Source: AWTP1-9 sp035703165
GTDB taxonomy: Bacteria > Bacteroidota > Bacteroidia > Chitinophagales > Chitinophagaceae
Direction of reading: 5' to 3'
Length of the DNA stretch: 64,000 nucleotides
NCBI GenBank assembly: GCA_035703165.1
Contig: DASSYR010000046.1
Coordinates: 62,001 to 126,000 of the forward strand
Shown: piece by piece, positions 18,097 through 26,472 of the stretch
Layout: every line of letters starts with the position of its first letter
How positions within the stretch are numbered: the stretch's first letter is position 1
Translations under genes and position numbers: made by a program
The notes under the pieces: model-generated
Seen by the model: only the letters and a program-made list of their open reading frames with translations
The model's database searches: none
What the model was told of the DNA's origin: nothing

Positions 18097-20040
18097 TTAA
18101 TCTTCAATAGTCAGTACTTCCAGTTTTCCTTTTTTGAGTTCCTGTTCTTTAATCAAGTTGTAAATCACAGGTAATACAATCAGTACAAATAAGGTAGCTG
18201 TAATGAGACCGAAAACAAACGGTATCGCTATCGGCTTCATTACATCGCTTCCTGTGCCAGTGGAGGCCATTACCGGTATCAAGCCTATTATATTTGCTAA
18301 AACCGTCATCAGCAATGGACGTACACGTTGGGTAGCGCCAAATAAAAATGTTTCCTTAAGTTCTTCCTTGCTTATATTTTGAATACTATTGCCTTTGCCT
18401 TCAACCAGTTTTTTTATTGAATCGTTCAAATAAGCAATCATCAATACACCGGTCTCAACCGCTACTCCAAACAATGCTATGAAGCCAACAGCTACTGCCA
18501 CGGAGAAATTGACATTGTAATAGTAAAGCGAATAAACGCCGCCCATAAGCGCAACAGGTATGCTGATGAATACTATTAATACAGCTTTAAAGGAATGGAA
18601 TGTGACATAAAGGATAAAAGCAATAACCAGCATTACAATGGGAATAATAACCTTAAGCCTTTGCTGAGCCCTAACCTGGTTTTCATATTGACCGCTCCAG
18701 TCAATATAATAGCCTTGTGGTAATTGCTTGAAAGTATCTTCAATCTTTTTCTTTGCGTCATTTACCACACTGCCCATATCTCTTCCTCTTACGTTAAAAA
18801 GTACAGTACCCCGAAGCATTGCATTTTCAGAATTTATCATGGGCGGCCCTTCTGTTACTTTTACATCGGCAACTGAGGAAAGCGGAATGACTCCATATTT
18901 CATCGTTTGTATTGGGATTCTTTTGATTTCATCAATATCATTCCTGTATTCCTGAGCCAGCCGGAGATTAACATTAAATCGTTCTCTTCCTTCTACGGTG
19001 TTTGTCAGAATCATTCCACCCAGAGCACTCTCAATAACCATGTTCACATCATCTATATTCAATCCATATCTTGCGGCATCAGGTCTTCTTATTTTTATAT
19101 CCAGATATTTACCTCCTGTAAGTTGCTCAACATATAAATCAACCAATCCGGGAATATCTTTCAAGGCAGCTTCTACTTTGCGGCCGATGTTATAGATGCT
19201 ATCAAGGTGCTTTCCGTAGATTTTTACACCCACATCAGTACGGATACCAGTTGAAAGCATATTGATACGATTAATGATTGGTTGTGTCCAGCCAACAACA
19301 ACTCCTGGTATCTGCACTTTTTCATTCATCTCTTTAATCAACTTCTCTTTTGTCATCCCTTTTCGCCATTGCTTTTTCGGCTTCAACACTATAATAGTTT
19401 CAATCATACTGATAGGTGCATTGTCCGTAGCTGTGTATGCACGGCCAGCTTTACCTAATACATTTTCCACTTCAGGAAAGCCTTTGATAATTTTGTCCTG
19501 TAACTGTGTTATGCGTTTGGCTTCTGAATTGGAAACATCAGGCAGGGTAACCGGCATTAGCAATAAGGAACCTTCATCCAGCGGGGGCATAAACTCTGTT
19601 CCAAGATTAATTACCAATGGTACACTGCCGGCAATTAAAACAAAACACATAGCTAAAACAGTTTTACGCCAGTTTAAGCACCATCTTGCCACAGGTTTGT
19701 AAATAGTAATAAAGAAATTGGAAACAGGATTCCGGCTTTCGGGTATTAAGCGGCACTTCATGAAAGTCCTTGTTAGCATTGGGGCAACAGTGATGGCAAG
19801 GATGGCAGCGCCGATTAATGAAAACGTTTTAGTTAGTACAAGCGGAGTAAATAGTTTTTTCTCCTGGCCTGTTAGGAACAGAATTGGTGCAAAGGATATA
19901 ATCATAATGATAACAGAGAAAAAGACGGACCTGCCCACAGTTCGTGACGATTCTTCAATAATGGCCACCCTTTCAGTTTCAGGGATTTCTTTAGTATGCC
20001 CGATTCGTTCCTTTATTTTTATTTCCTTTTGCTTTGCCAT
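18097..20040 (-). CDS. CusA-type heavy-metal RND efflux pump, C-terminal half (copy 2)
   Basis: 647-residue C-terminal part of a second CusA-type pump. It starts with a charged cytoplasmic loop (MAKQKEIKIKERIGHTKE), then TM5 (GRSVFFSVIIMIISF), the second periplasmic domain and TM7-12. The equivalents of the CusA Met ligands are kept (INMLSTGIRTD, ALGGMILTN, PPMINSENAM). It is strikingly similar to copy 1. It lies 11 bases after the N-terminal half, in a different frame, so here the split cannot be one point mutation. TolC and both adaptors follow directly. Confidence 0.88.
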   Translation of the reverse strand: MAKQKEIKIKERIGHTKEIPETERVAIIEESSRTVGRSVFFSVIIMIISFAPILFLTGQEKKLFTPLVLTKTFSLIGAAILAITVAPMLTRTFMKCRLIPESRNPVSNFFITIYKPVARWCLNWRKTVLAMCFVLIAGSVPLVINLGTEFMPPLDEGSLLLMPVTLPDVSNSEAKRITQLQDKIIKGFPEVENVLGKAGRAYTATDNAPISMIETIIVLKPKKQWRKGMTKEKLIKEMNEKVQIPGVVVGWTQPIINRINMLSTGIRTDVGVKIYGKHLDSIYNIGRKVEAALKDIPGLVDLYVEQLTGGKYLDIKIRRPDAARYGLNIDDVNMVIESALGGMILTNTVEGRERFNVNLRLAQEYRNDIDEIKRIPIQTMKYGVIPLSSVADVKVTEGPPMINSENAMLRGTVLFNVRGRDMGSVVNDAKKKIEDTFKQLPQGYYIDWSGQYENQVRAQQRLKVIIPIVMLVIAFILYVTFHSFKAVLIVFISIPVALMGGVYSLYYYNVNFSVAVAVGFIALFGVAVETGVLMIAYLNDSIKKLVEGKGNSIQNISKEELKETFLFGATQRVRPLLMTVLANIIGLIPVMASTGTGSDVMKPIAIPFVFGLITATLFVLIVLPVIYNLIKEQELKKGKLEVLTIED

Positions 20041-20051
20041 ACCGGATTGGT

Positions 20052-21323
20052 TTATTTATTCTGAAGAATACGATTGGTTAATTGTCTGTATGCGTTCTCG
20101 GCCATCACAATGCCAGGGTCCACAACGTCACCAATGGCAAGGGCTATACCTCCCAATGAAAGAATGTTGGCTGTAATACCAAAAAATCTCATGAGTATAA
20201 ATCCAATAAGCACGGAGAGAAGTATGCAGATGATGGCCACTAGACTGCTTCTGACGCTGAAAAGGAAGAGAAGTACAACAATACAAACTATAAGAACTTC
20301 CTGCCACAATGCTTCTTTAAGAGTATCTATAGCAGCAAGTATTAAATCACTTCTGTCATAAGCTGTTTTGAATTTTACTCCTGCTGGTAAGCCCTTTTCA
20401 ATATCCTTCATTCTTGCTTTTGCCCTTTCTATCACATCTTTTGCATTTTCTCCAAAACGCATCACAACAATACCACCTACTACCTCACCTTCTCCATTTT
20501 CTTCCACAATGCCCAACCTTAAGTCAGGGCTCATCTGTACTTCAGCAATGTCACTCATCTTTATAGGAATGGATTTATAAGTTCCTATGGGAATTTCTTT
20601 AATATCATCAAGGCTGGTAATATATCCCAGCCCCCGGATGAGGTAGCCTGTGGCATTCATCTCATATAAACTTCCGCCGACATCTTTGTTATTTGCTGCT
20701 ACAGCACGGGTAACATCCATCAGTGGCACTCCATAATAAACCAGTTTATATGGGTCAATGGTTACCTGGTAGCGTTTTTGAAAGCCGCCAAAGGAAGCCA
20801 CTTCGCTTACGCCTTCCACATTTTGCAAGGCGAACTTTACATACCAATCCTGTAAAGCCCGCAGTTCACCTAAGTTGTATCCCTTACCATCAAGAGTGTA
20901 CCAAAAGACATGTCCTAAGCCGGTGCCATCTGGGCCCAGGGAAGGAGTAACACCCTGCGGTAAAAATTTTTGTGCATAATTGAGCCGCTCTAATACCCTT
21001 GTTCTTGCCCAATAAATATCTACATCGTCTTTAAACACTACGAATATGAAACTCATACCAAACATAGAAGCGGCACGGATTGATTTTATGCGTGGGATTC
21101 CCTGAAGGTTTGAGACCAATGGATAAGTTATCTGGTCTTCCATAATCTTTGGGTTGCGGCCCATGTATTCTGTGAATATGATAACCTGGTTCTCTGATAA
21201 GTCTGGTAATGCATCCACTGGTGTTTCTTTGATAGAATAAAAACCGCCTACGGCAATAAGAATAATCCCGAGCCAAACAAAGAACCGGTTGCGGATTGAC
21301 CAGGAAACTATTTTTTCTATCAT
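20052..21323 (-). CDS. CusA-type heavy-metal RND efflux pump, N-terminal half (copy 2)
   Basis: 423-residue N-terminal part: TM1, first periplasmic domain (ITYPLVSNLQGIPRIKSIRA, GPDGTGLGHVFWYTLD) and TM2-4. It ends soon after the TM4 motif IALAIGDVVDPG (Asp402, with an additional Asp399) and MAENAYRQL. The break falls in the loop before TM5, as in copy 1. The gene is the first after the ArsR regulator, 59 bases downstream of it, and is presumably induced by metal. Cu/Ag is the likely substrate by family and context. Confidence 0.87.
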   Translation of the reverse strand: MIEKIVSWSIRNRFFVWLGIILIAVGGFYSIKETPVDALPDLSENQVIIFTEYMGRNPKIMEDQITYPLVSNLQGIPRIKSIRAASMFGMSFIFVVFKDDVDIYWARTRVLERLNYAQKFLPQGVTPSLGPDGTGLGHVFWYTLDGKGYNLGELRALQDWYVKFALQNVEGVSEVASFGGFQKRYQVTIDPYKLVYYGVPLMDVTRAVAANNKDVGGSLYEMNATGYLIRGLGYITSLDDIKEIPIGTYKSIPIKMSDIAEVQMSPDLRLGIVEENGEGEVVGGIVVMRFGENAKDVIERAKARMKDIEKGLPAGVKFKTAYDRSDLILAAIDTLKEALWQEVLIVCIVVLLFLFSVRSSLVAIICILLSVLIGFILMRFFGITANILSLGGIALAIGDVVDPGIVMAENAYRQLTNRILQNK

Positions 21324-21382
21324 TGTATTAATATTTAATTATTGATGTAGCCAGATACCTGAATGCTCATTGATAAAATTTT

Positions 21383-21688
21383 TCAGCAAAAACATTTTAG
21401 CAACGACTCTATATTTTTCTTATCCATACACAAACAGTAATTAATCTTTTGCCCCTGCTGAAAACGACGAACAACACCTGCACTTTTCAGTATGTTCAAA
21501 TGACGGGATACAACCGGCTGCTGCAACTGTAATCGTTCGTAAATCGTTTTCACACTCAACCCATCTGCCTGATTTTTACACAGCAATTTTAATATGGCCA
21601 GCCTGTCAGTATGCGCCATCGCCTTCATTATTTCAGCCATATTCTGCATCTCATCTTTGTTTTGTTTTTTGATTGTATTTTTTGTCAT
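21383..21688 (-). CDS. ArsR/SmtB-family metal-responsive repressor
   Basis: 101-residue winged-helix regulator. The recognition region is SVKTIYERLQLQQPVVSRHLNILKSAGVV (as two shorter blocks, residues about 50-78), followed by the wing QQGQKINYCLCMD. The C-terminus has Cys in CLC and CFC pairs, possible metal ligands. It is the first gene of the efflux run and probably represses it, with release on metal binding. The nearest gene upstream is the convergently ordered amylase end, so the promoter lies in 21689-21806. The metal sensed is not determined. Confidence 0.85.
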   Translation of the reverse strand: MTKNTIKKQNKDEMQNMAEIMKAMAHTDRLAILKLLCKNQADGLSVKTIYERLQLQQPVVSRHLNILKSAGVVRRFQQGQKINYCLCMDKKNIESLLKCFC

Positions 21689-21782
21689 AGCATTCCGCTT
21701 TTTTATGAAGGTCTTTCCCTTCTGATTGAAAAACTATGATTCATCTCCCCATCATACCTGATTATTATCATGTCACTATCTG

Positions 21783-21806
21783 ATTATACATATAGTTATA
21801 TACTGT
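21783..21806 (-). promoter_or_regulatory. candidate promoter/operator of the ArsR-efflux operon
   Basis: AT-rich imperfect inverted repeat (on the plus strand TACATATA-GT-TATATACT) about 95 bases upstream of the ArsR start. The 12-mer ATTATACATATA at 21783-21794 is also found 81 bases upstream of the His-rich gene at 36633, in the same orientation. On the minus strand it reads TATATGTATAAT, so it may also contain a -10-like element. ArsR proteins typically bind AT-rich dyads, but binding here is a guess. Confidence 0.35.
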
Positions 21807-23495
21807 TTAATAGTTTTTTAAAATAATCAACTGCATGGGCCTTAAATACAATTTTATATAGCATACCGGATTGGCCGGATTTTCCGAATGCAGTATTTCT
21901 ACATTCGCTTTTAAGCCATAGACAGGTTTCATCCATTTGCGGTTCCTGTTCAACTGGCAATCCACCAGTATATGTTCTTCTTTAACATCGGAGGTAGAAG
22001 AGTTATATACAAACAACACTTCCTGGTCATATAATATCCGTGAAAATGCCAGTATGCATTTGTTACATTCAGGAAGATGAAAGCGAATCCCATTTTGTGA
22101 TGTTTCTCTCATAAACATTCGGCCAAACCGCAATACATTACTCTCGTTCCTGAACTGAGCAATAGAAGCAATCGCTTTATATATTTCCGATTGCCGATTG
22201 AGCACATTGGTGGTTTTGTCGTTTGGATTAAACATGCACTCTCTGATGTAGCGGTCGCCTTTACCACACCCATCAAAACCCTGTTCTGTTCCATAGTAAA
22301 GACAAGGCGTACCCAGGGCGCATAACAAAAAGGCAGTTCCGGCAATTATCTGTTCCGGTTCGGCATTATGACCAAATCGATGTTTAAAGGCATCGCCAAT
22401 CTGGTCATGATTGTCAAGAAATGTAACAAGGAATTCTCCATATTCGCCTCTGTCCAAAGCGTTCCTCTGCAGCTCTGTATATCGTTCAATTAATTTGCCT
22501 GGAGAATCTTTCCCTTTTATTACACCTTCCAATGCAAAATGCAACTGAAAATCCAAAACAGAATTCAAACCATAATAAAGATTCTGGTCATTGTATGTTG
22601 TGAGTGTTTTGGGGCCAACATAATTACTGACCATAACATCAGAGCCAACTAACTCTCCGAAAAGAAAAAAGTTTTTCTTGCCGAGTGAATACGCATACTC
22701 TCTAACATAGGAGCAAAAGCGGCTGATAGCTACCTCACCCATGTGTTTTACAGCATCCAGCCGAAAACCGTCAATATCTGTTTCCCTTATCCAATAACAA
22801 TGAATAGCTGTCAAAATTTTTTGCACATAGATCGCTTCTCTTGATTCATCATTTTTAAATGCTTTCAGACTGAAGAAATCACCTTCTCTTGTTTCCGGGT
22901 AATCATCAAAATTTCTTATTTGCCCTTTGCGGCCATATAATGCCGGGTTTCTCAATTCAACCGGAACAGGTCTATCGGGATAGCGCCATTCCCCAAATGG
23001 AAATTCAATTCCTTCATGATAATAATATGGATTGCCCTCCGGATAATTCCAATTATCACCAATATGATGTAAAACAATATCGAGAAATACCCGCATGTCA
23101 TAATTATGGGCCATTTCTACCAGATCCTCCAGGTCTGCTTTTGTACCAAAGCGCTCATCTATTTCCAAATAATTTTCAATAGCATAACCATGATAGGATT
23201 CCGGATTATTTTTAAAAACAGGACTTAGCCAGATTGCCGTACAACCCAGATGTTTGATATAATCCAGGTTGTTGATGATACCACGAAGTGTACCGCCGCA
23301 TTGCTTGCCTAACTGCACATCATCTCCAAATCCAGGATGCCTTACATCAAAATCTGCACTATGCCGTTTGTTACTGTCGTGAAAGCGGTCAACCAATAAA
23401 AAATAAATAAACTCTTCCCGCCATTCACGGTGACAACTCTTCCAGTATGTTTTACCTGGTTTGGGAGAGAGGTCTATATCTTTAATTGATTTCAT
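21807..23495 (-). CDS. GH13 alpha-amylase family glycoside hydrolase, cytoplasmic
   Basis: 562-residue enzyme with no signal peptide, so it would act on intracellular glucan. The four GH13 regions are seen: DIVLHH (139-144), GFRLDAVKH with nucleophile Asp247, FLFGELVG with acid/base Glu281, and FLDNHD with Asp364. The C-terminal beta domain is short. The exact activity (alpha-amylase, maltogenic or cyclomaltodextrinase type) cannot be fixed. It overlaps the SRPBCC gene by 14 bases and is the last gene of a five-gene overlapping set with nucleotide-phosphate enzymes. Confidence 0.88.
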   Translation of the reverse strand: MKSIKDIDLSPKPGKTYWKSCHREWREEFIYFLLVDRFHDSNKRHSADFDVRHPGFGDDVQLGKQCGGTLRGIINNLDYIKHLGCTAIWLSPVFKNNPESYHGYAIENYLEIDERFGTKADLEDLVEMAHNYDMRVFLDIVLHHIGDNWNYPEGNPYYYHEGIEFPFGEWRYPDRPVPVELRNPALYGRKGQIRNFDDYPETREGDFFSLKAFKNDESREAIYVQKILTAIHCYWIRETDIDGFRLDAVKHMGEVAISRFCSYVREYAYSLGKKNFFLFGELVGSDVMVSNYVGPKTLTTYNDQNLYYGLNSVLDFQLHFALEGVIKGKDSPGKLIERYTELQRNALDRGEYGEFLVTFLDNHDQIGDAFKHRFGHNAEPEQIIAGTAFLLCALGTPCLYYGTEQGFDGCGKGDRYIRECMFNPNDKTTNVLNRQSEIYKAIASIAQFRNESNVLRFGRMFMRETSQNGIRFHLPECNKCILAFSRILYDQEVLFVYNSSTSDVKEEHILVDCQLNRNRKWMKPVYGLKANVEILHSENPANPVCYIKLYLRPMQLIILKNY

Positions 23496-24012
23496 TTTCG
23501 TCTGATTTAATAAATTGAGAACTTGATTTCATAGCATTAAGACTCTTCTTTGCATCACCCAACATTTGTTTTAAGCACCATTTGCAATACCAGTCCGCAA
23601 AAAGAAAACAAAGGATATTATTAAGTAATCCTTTTGGCTTTTTATAAGTGATGGAAAGTTCAGCCTTTGTGCCCTTGTTAAACATTGGAGCAGTAGTTAA
23701 ATGCATCTGGAACCAGGAATAAATAATCATTTTTGCTTTCCCAACGGTTTCCCATATTTTTTCCTTTCCTTCTATCCACTGTGTTACTTCAACTGTAAAG
23801 TCCATTTTAATGCCCATCATTTTCCCTGTCCATCTGTATTTTGTACCGGGGCCGTTATGTTGTTCAGTTAAATAATCCAATTTCAATTTGCTACCTATCA
23901 TCATCCATGATGACTTGGTCATGTGCATACCGGTTACACCAAGATTGTCAATAAACTTAAATACATCACCCGGTGCTGCATCATATATCTCTATTCTTTC
24001 GATAGATTTCAT
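23482..24012 (-). CDS. SRPBCC-family protein (START-like fold)
   Basis: 176-residue soluble protein with the SRPBCC pattern: an initial strand MKSIERIEIYDAAPGDVFKFI, central GPGTKYRWTGKMMGIKMDFT, and a C-terminal helix (CLKQMLGDAKKSLNAMKS). The family binds hydrophobic ligands or lipids, or acts in polyketide cyclisation; no specific function is apparent. It lies between PRPP synthetase and the amylase, overlapping the latter by 14 bases, so it is translated with them. Confidence 0.7.
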   Translation of the reverse strand: MKSIERIEIYDAAPGDVFKFIDNLGVTGMHMTKSSWMMIGSKLKLDYLTEQHNGPGTKYRWTGKMMGIKMDFTVEVTQWIEGKEKIWETVGKAKMIIYSWFQMHLTTAPMFNKGTKAELSITYKKPKGLLNNILCFLFADWYCKWCLKQMLGDAKKSLNAMKSSSQFIKSDENEIN

Positions 24013-24023
24013 ATCGCTTTCAT

Positions 24024-24923
24024 TTAATCTACTACAAAACAGTTTTTACATATTTCATCAGCAAGTAATTCATCCACTTTAATTCCGTTTGAAGGATGTA
24101 TGATTGAATTACAGGTAACTATTTTTTCTGCTCCTGCCTTTATTAATTTATCATAAGCCCTTGATGCCATCACGGGGTGAATACCGATACATATTGGTGG
24201 TTTCATACCAGCCTTTTTCAGGTGGCCGATTGTTTCAATCATTGTATGTGCAGTGGAAATAATATCATCCACAAGAACTGGCACATGGTTTTGATATTTT
24301 TCTACTTGCGGCACTGATACCTGTACATTACGGTCACCTTTACGAATTTTTTCCAATACAATAAAAGGTGCCCCGGCGTCGTCAGCAACTTTGCTTACCC
24401 ATTGTTCACTTTCACTATCGGGGCCAATTAACACTGCGTTTTGTATATTTTGCTTAATCCACTCTGAAATCAGCGGCGATGCATGTAAAACAGAAGTATG
24501 AATAGAATAGATTTCGTTAAGCGATGTTCGCCTGTGTAAGTGGGGGTCAATGGTAATAAGCTTATCAACAAAACCGGAAATGAGCCTTGCAAATAAATCA
24601 GAACTGATGCATTCTCCATCTGTAAATCTTTTATCCTGTCTCATGTAAGCCAGGTAAGGAGCTACAAGTGTTACTGAAGAAGCACGGAACTCTTTCAGTG
24701 TTTTTGCCAAAAAATATAGTGGCAATATTTTATTGTCAGGGTGATGGAGTGAACAAACAATTATTGCTTCTTTCTCAAACACGTTTGAAATGACTTTTAC
24801 ATAGGTTTCGCCGTCAGGAAAATGCCGGATGATGGCTTCTCCCTGCTCAACATGCAATAACTCCGTTAAAGAGCGGCACAACAGCTCATTGCCCGGTATG
24901 CTGAATAAAACACAGTTATTCAT
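24024..24923 (-). CDS. ribose-phosphate pyrophosphokinase (PRPP synthetase)
   Basis: 299-residue enzyme making PRPP and AMP from ribose 5-phosphate and ATP. Motifs: HFPDGETYVKV (about 34-44), YLAYMRQDKRFTDGE for ATP binding (90-104), DPHLHR with the catalytic His, and the PRPP loop VLVDDIISTAHT (216-227). The length is slightly short of housekeeping Prs (about 310), as in the Prs-like proteins paired with AMP phosphorylases. It overlaps the phosphorylase gene by 8 bases. It is probably an accessory paralogue, not the chromosomal prs, given its place on a mobile element. Confidence 0.87.
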   Translation of the reverse strand: MNNCVLFSIPGNELLCRSLTELLHVEQGEAIIRHFPDGETYVKVISNVFEKEAIIVCSLHHPDNKILPLYFLAKTLKEFRASSVTLVAPYLAYMRQDKRFTDGECISSDLFARLISGFVDKLITIDPHLHRRTSLNEIYSIHTSVLHASPLISEWIKQNIQNAVLIGPDSESEQWVSKVADDAGAPFIVLEKIRKGDRNVQVSVPQVEKYQNHVPVLVDDIISTAHTMIETIGHLKKAGMKPPICIGIHPVMASRAYDKLIKAGAEKIVTCNSIIHPSNGIKVDELLADEICKNCFVVD

Positions 24924-26472
24924 TGATTAAATATTTAATGATATCCTGACTATTATTTTTATAGTATTCATAGGCGTACTCCAGTTCACCGGGTGAGTTG
25001 GCATGAATGGTAAACAATGGCTGCCCGCTTTCCACTTTTTCTTTTAATTGAATGCGAAAATCAACCCCTGCTTCCGGGGTATCCGGTGCACCAGCAAGCT
25101 TTGCCATTTGTGCCACTTTCCTGTTATTTATTTCATGAATGGTACCGGCAAAATCTGCTTCAATTATTTTAGTATAACGGGCTTTTCCAGGTTCCTTAAA
25201 CCCGCCCTGTGCTTCACAGATGGCAATGAATTTTTTAAAAGCTTCTCCGCTTTTTAGTTTATCTGTTACAATCTCCCGTGCAGCGTCTTTTGGCATACCC
25301 CATGCAAGGCGCACAAGCTCTTCTGCAATCAAGATTGATTTCTCCAATAAATCTTTGGGAGCATCTTTTTTACATTGCAATACTTGCAGCACATCTCTTG
25401 CCTCCAGGGCTGGTCCTATTCCATAGCCTATAGGTTGAGAGCCATCGGAAAATATTACCTGTGTCTTTATGTCAACGAACTCCGAAACTTCTTTTAATCT
25501 TAATGCTAATTGTATTCCGCTATCCATGCTTCTCACTTTTGCGGTCGGACCAACGGGTATATCAATTAAGCAATGTGTAGAGCCTGCTGCAGCTTTTTTA
25601 GAAAGGATAGAAGCAATCATTTGCCCTTCGCTGTCAATATCCAATGCTTTTTCCACCCGTATAATCAAATCATCCGCAGGGCTAAGTTTCACTGCGCCTC
25701 CCCAGGCGATACATCCGTTTTCTTTTTCTACAACCTTTCGGATTTCTTGCACACTTAAATGCACATTAGTCAATACCCCCATAGTATCGGCAGTACCAGC
25801 TGGCGATGTAATTGCTTTTGAAGAAGTCTTTGGTATGGTAATACCGAGCGAAGCAATGATGGGTACCACTATCATTGTGGTACGATTACCAGGTAAGCCG
25901 CCAACGCAATGCTTGTCTGCAATTACCCCTTTTCCCCAATAGAGATGATTGCCTGCATCAATCATGGCCCGGGTCAGGTACCGGATTTCATCCATGTTCA
26001 TATTATTGCCAGAGCAAGCAGACACGAATGAAGACAGGAAAATATTGGAATACTTTTCATCTACGATGTCGCTGATTATTTCATGATATGCCTGCTGGTC
26101 AAGTGCACTGCCATATAATTTAGCTCTCACATGAGCTATTGAACGCAAAGGTTCAGTATGAGAAACACTCAAAAAATCACCTTCCTGAACTGTCAATTTT
26201 TTGGCTGCACTATCCGATAAACTGATTTCACCTTCAGCCAGCAGCCCATCACTTGTAACATTCAGTGTGGCGATAATACTTGTACCGTTGAAAGAAACCG
26301 TTACTCTTGTCAAAGCCTGAAAACCTTCTGACTTACAAACATGACAACTGGCAGGCATAAATACTACCAGTTCCTGGTTCGTATCTATGTGCAGGTTTTT
26401 AAAAGTAAGCAAGTGCTGATGTTTTTCATTTATACCTGTTTCTTTATAGTGATGTTGTATTTGCATATACAT
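24916..26472 (-). CDS. thymidine phosphorylase-family protein, AMP phosphorylase-like
   Basis: 518-residue member of the nucleoside phosphorylase family II. Beyond the DeoA-type core (about 100-515) it has an N-terminal domain typical of archaeal-type AMP phosphorylases, which split AMP with phosphate into adenine and ribose 1,5-bisphosphate. Seen: KHCVGGLPGNRTTMIVVP (phosphate-binding loop), KTSSKAITSPAGTADTM, and GSQPIGYGIGPALEARD. The substrate (AMP or thymidine) is inferred from length and from pairing with a PRPP synthetase. Its 5' end overlaps the MBL gene by about 29 bases, or 23 if the ATG two codons on is used. Confidence 0.8.
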   Translation of the reverse strand: MYMQIQHHYKETGINEKHQHLLTFKNLHIDTNQELVVFMPASCHVCKSEGFQALTRVTVSFNGTSIIATLNVTSDGLLAEGEISLSDSAAKKLTVQEGDFLSVSHTEPLRSIAHVRAKLYGSALDQQAYHEIISDIVDEKYSNIFLSSFVSACSGNNMNMDEIRYLTRAMIDAGNHLYWGKGVIADKHCVGGLPGNRTTMIVVPIIASLGITIPKTSSKAITSPAGTADTMGVLTNVHLSVQEIRKVVEKENGCIAWGGAVKLSPADDLIIRVEKALDIDSEGQMIASILSKKAAAGSTHCLIDIPVGPTAKVRSMDSGIQLALRLKEVSEFVDIKTQVIFSDGSQPIGYGIGPALEARDVLQVLQCKKDAPKDLLEKSILIAEELVRLAWGMPKDAAREIVTDKLKSGEAFKKFIAICEAQGGFKEPGKARYTKIIEADFAGTIHEINNRKVAQMAKLAGAPDTPEAGVDFRIQLKEKVESGQPLFTIHANSPGELEYAYEYYKNNSQDIIKYLINE

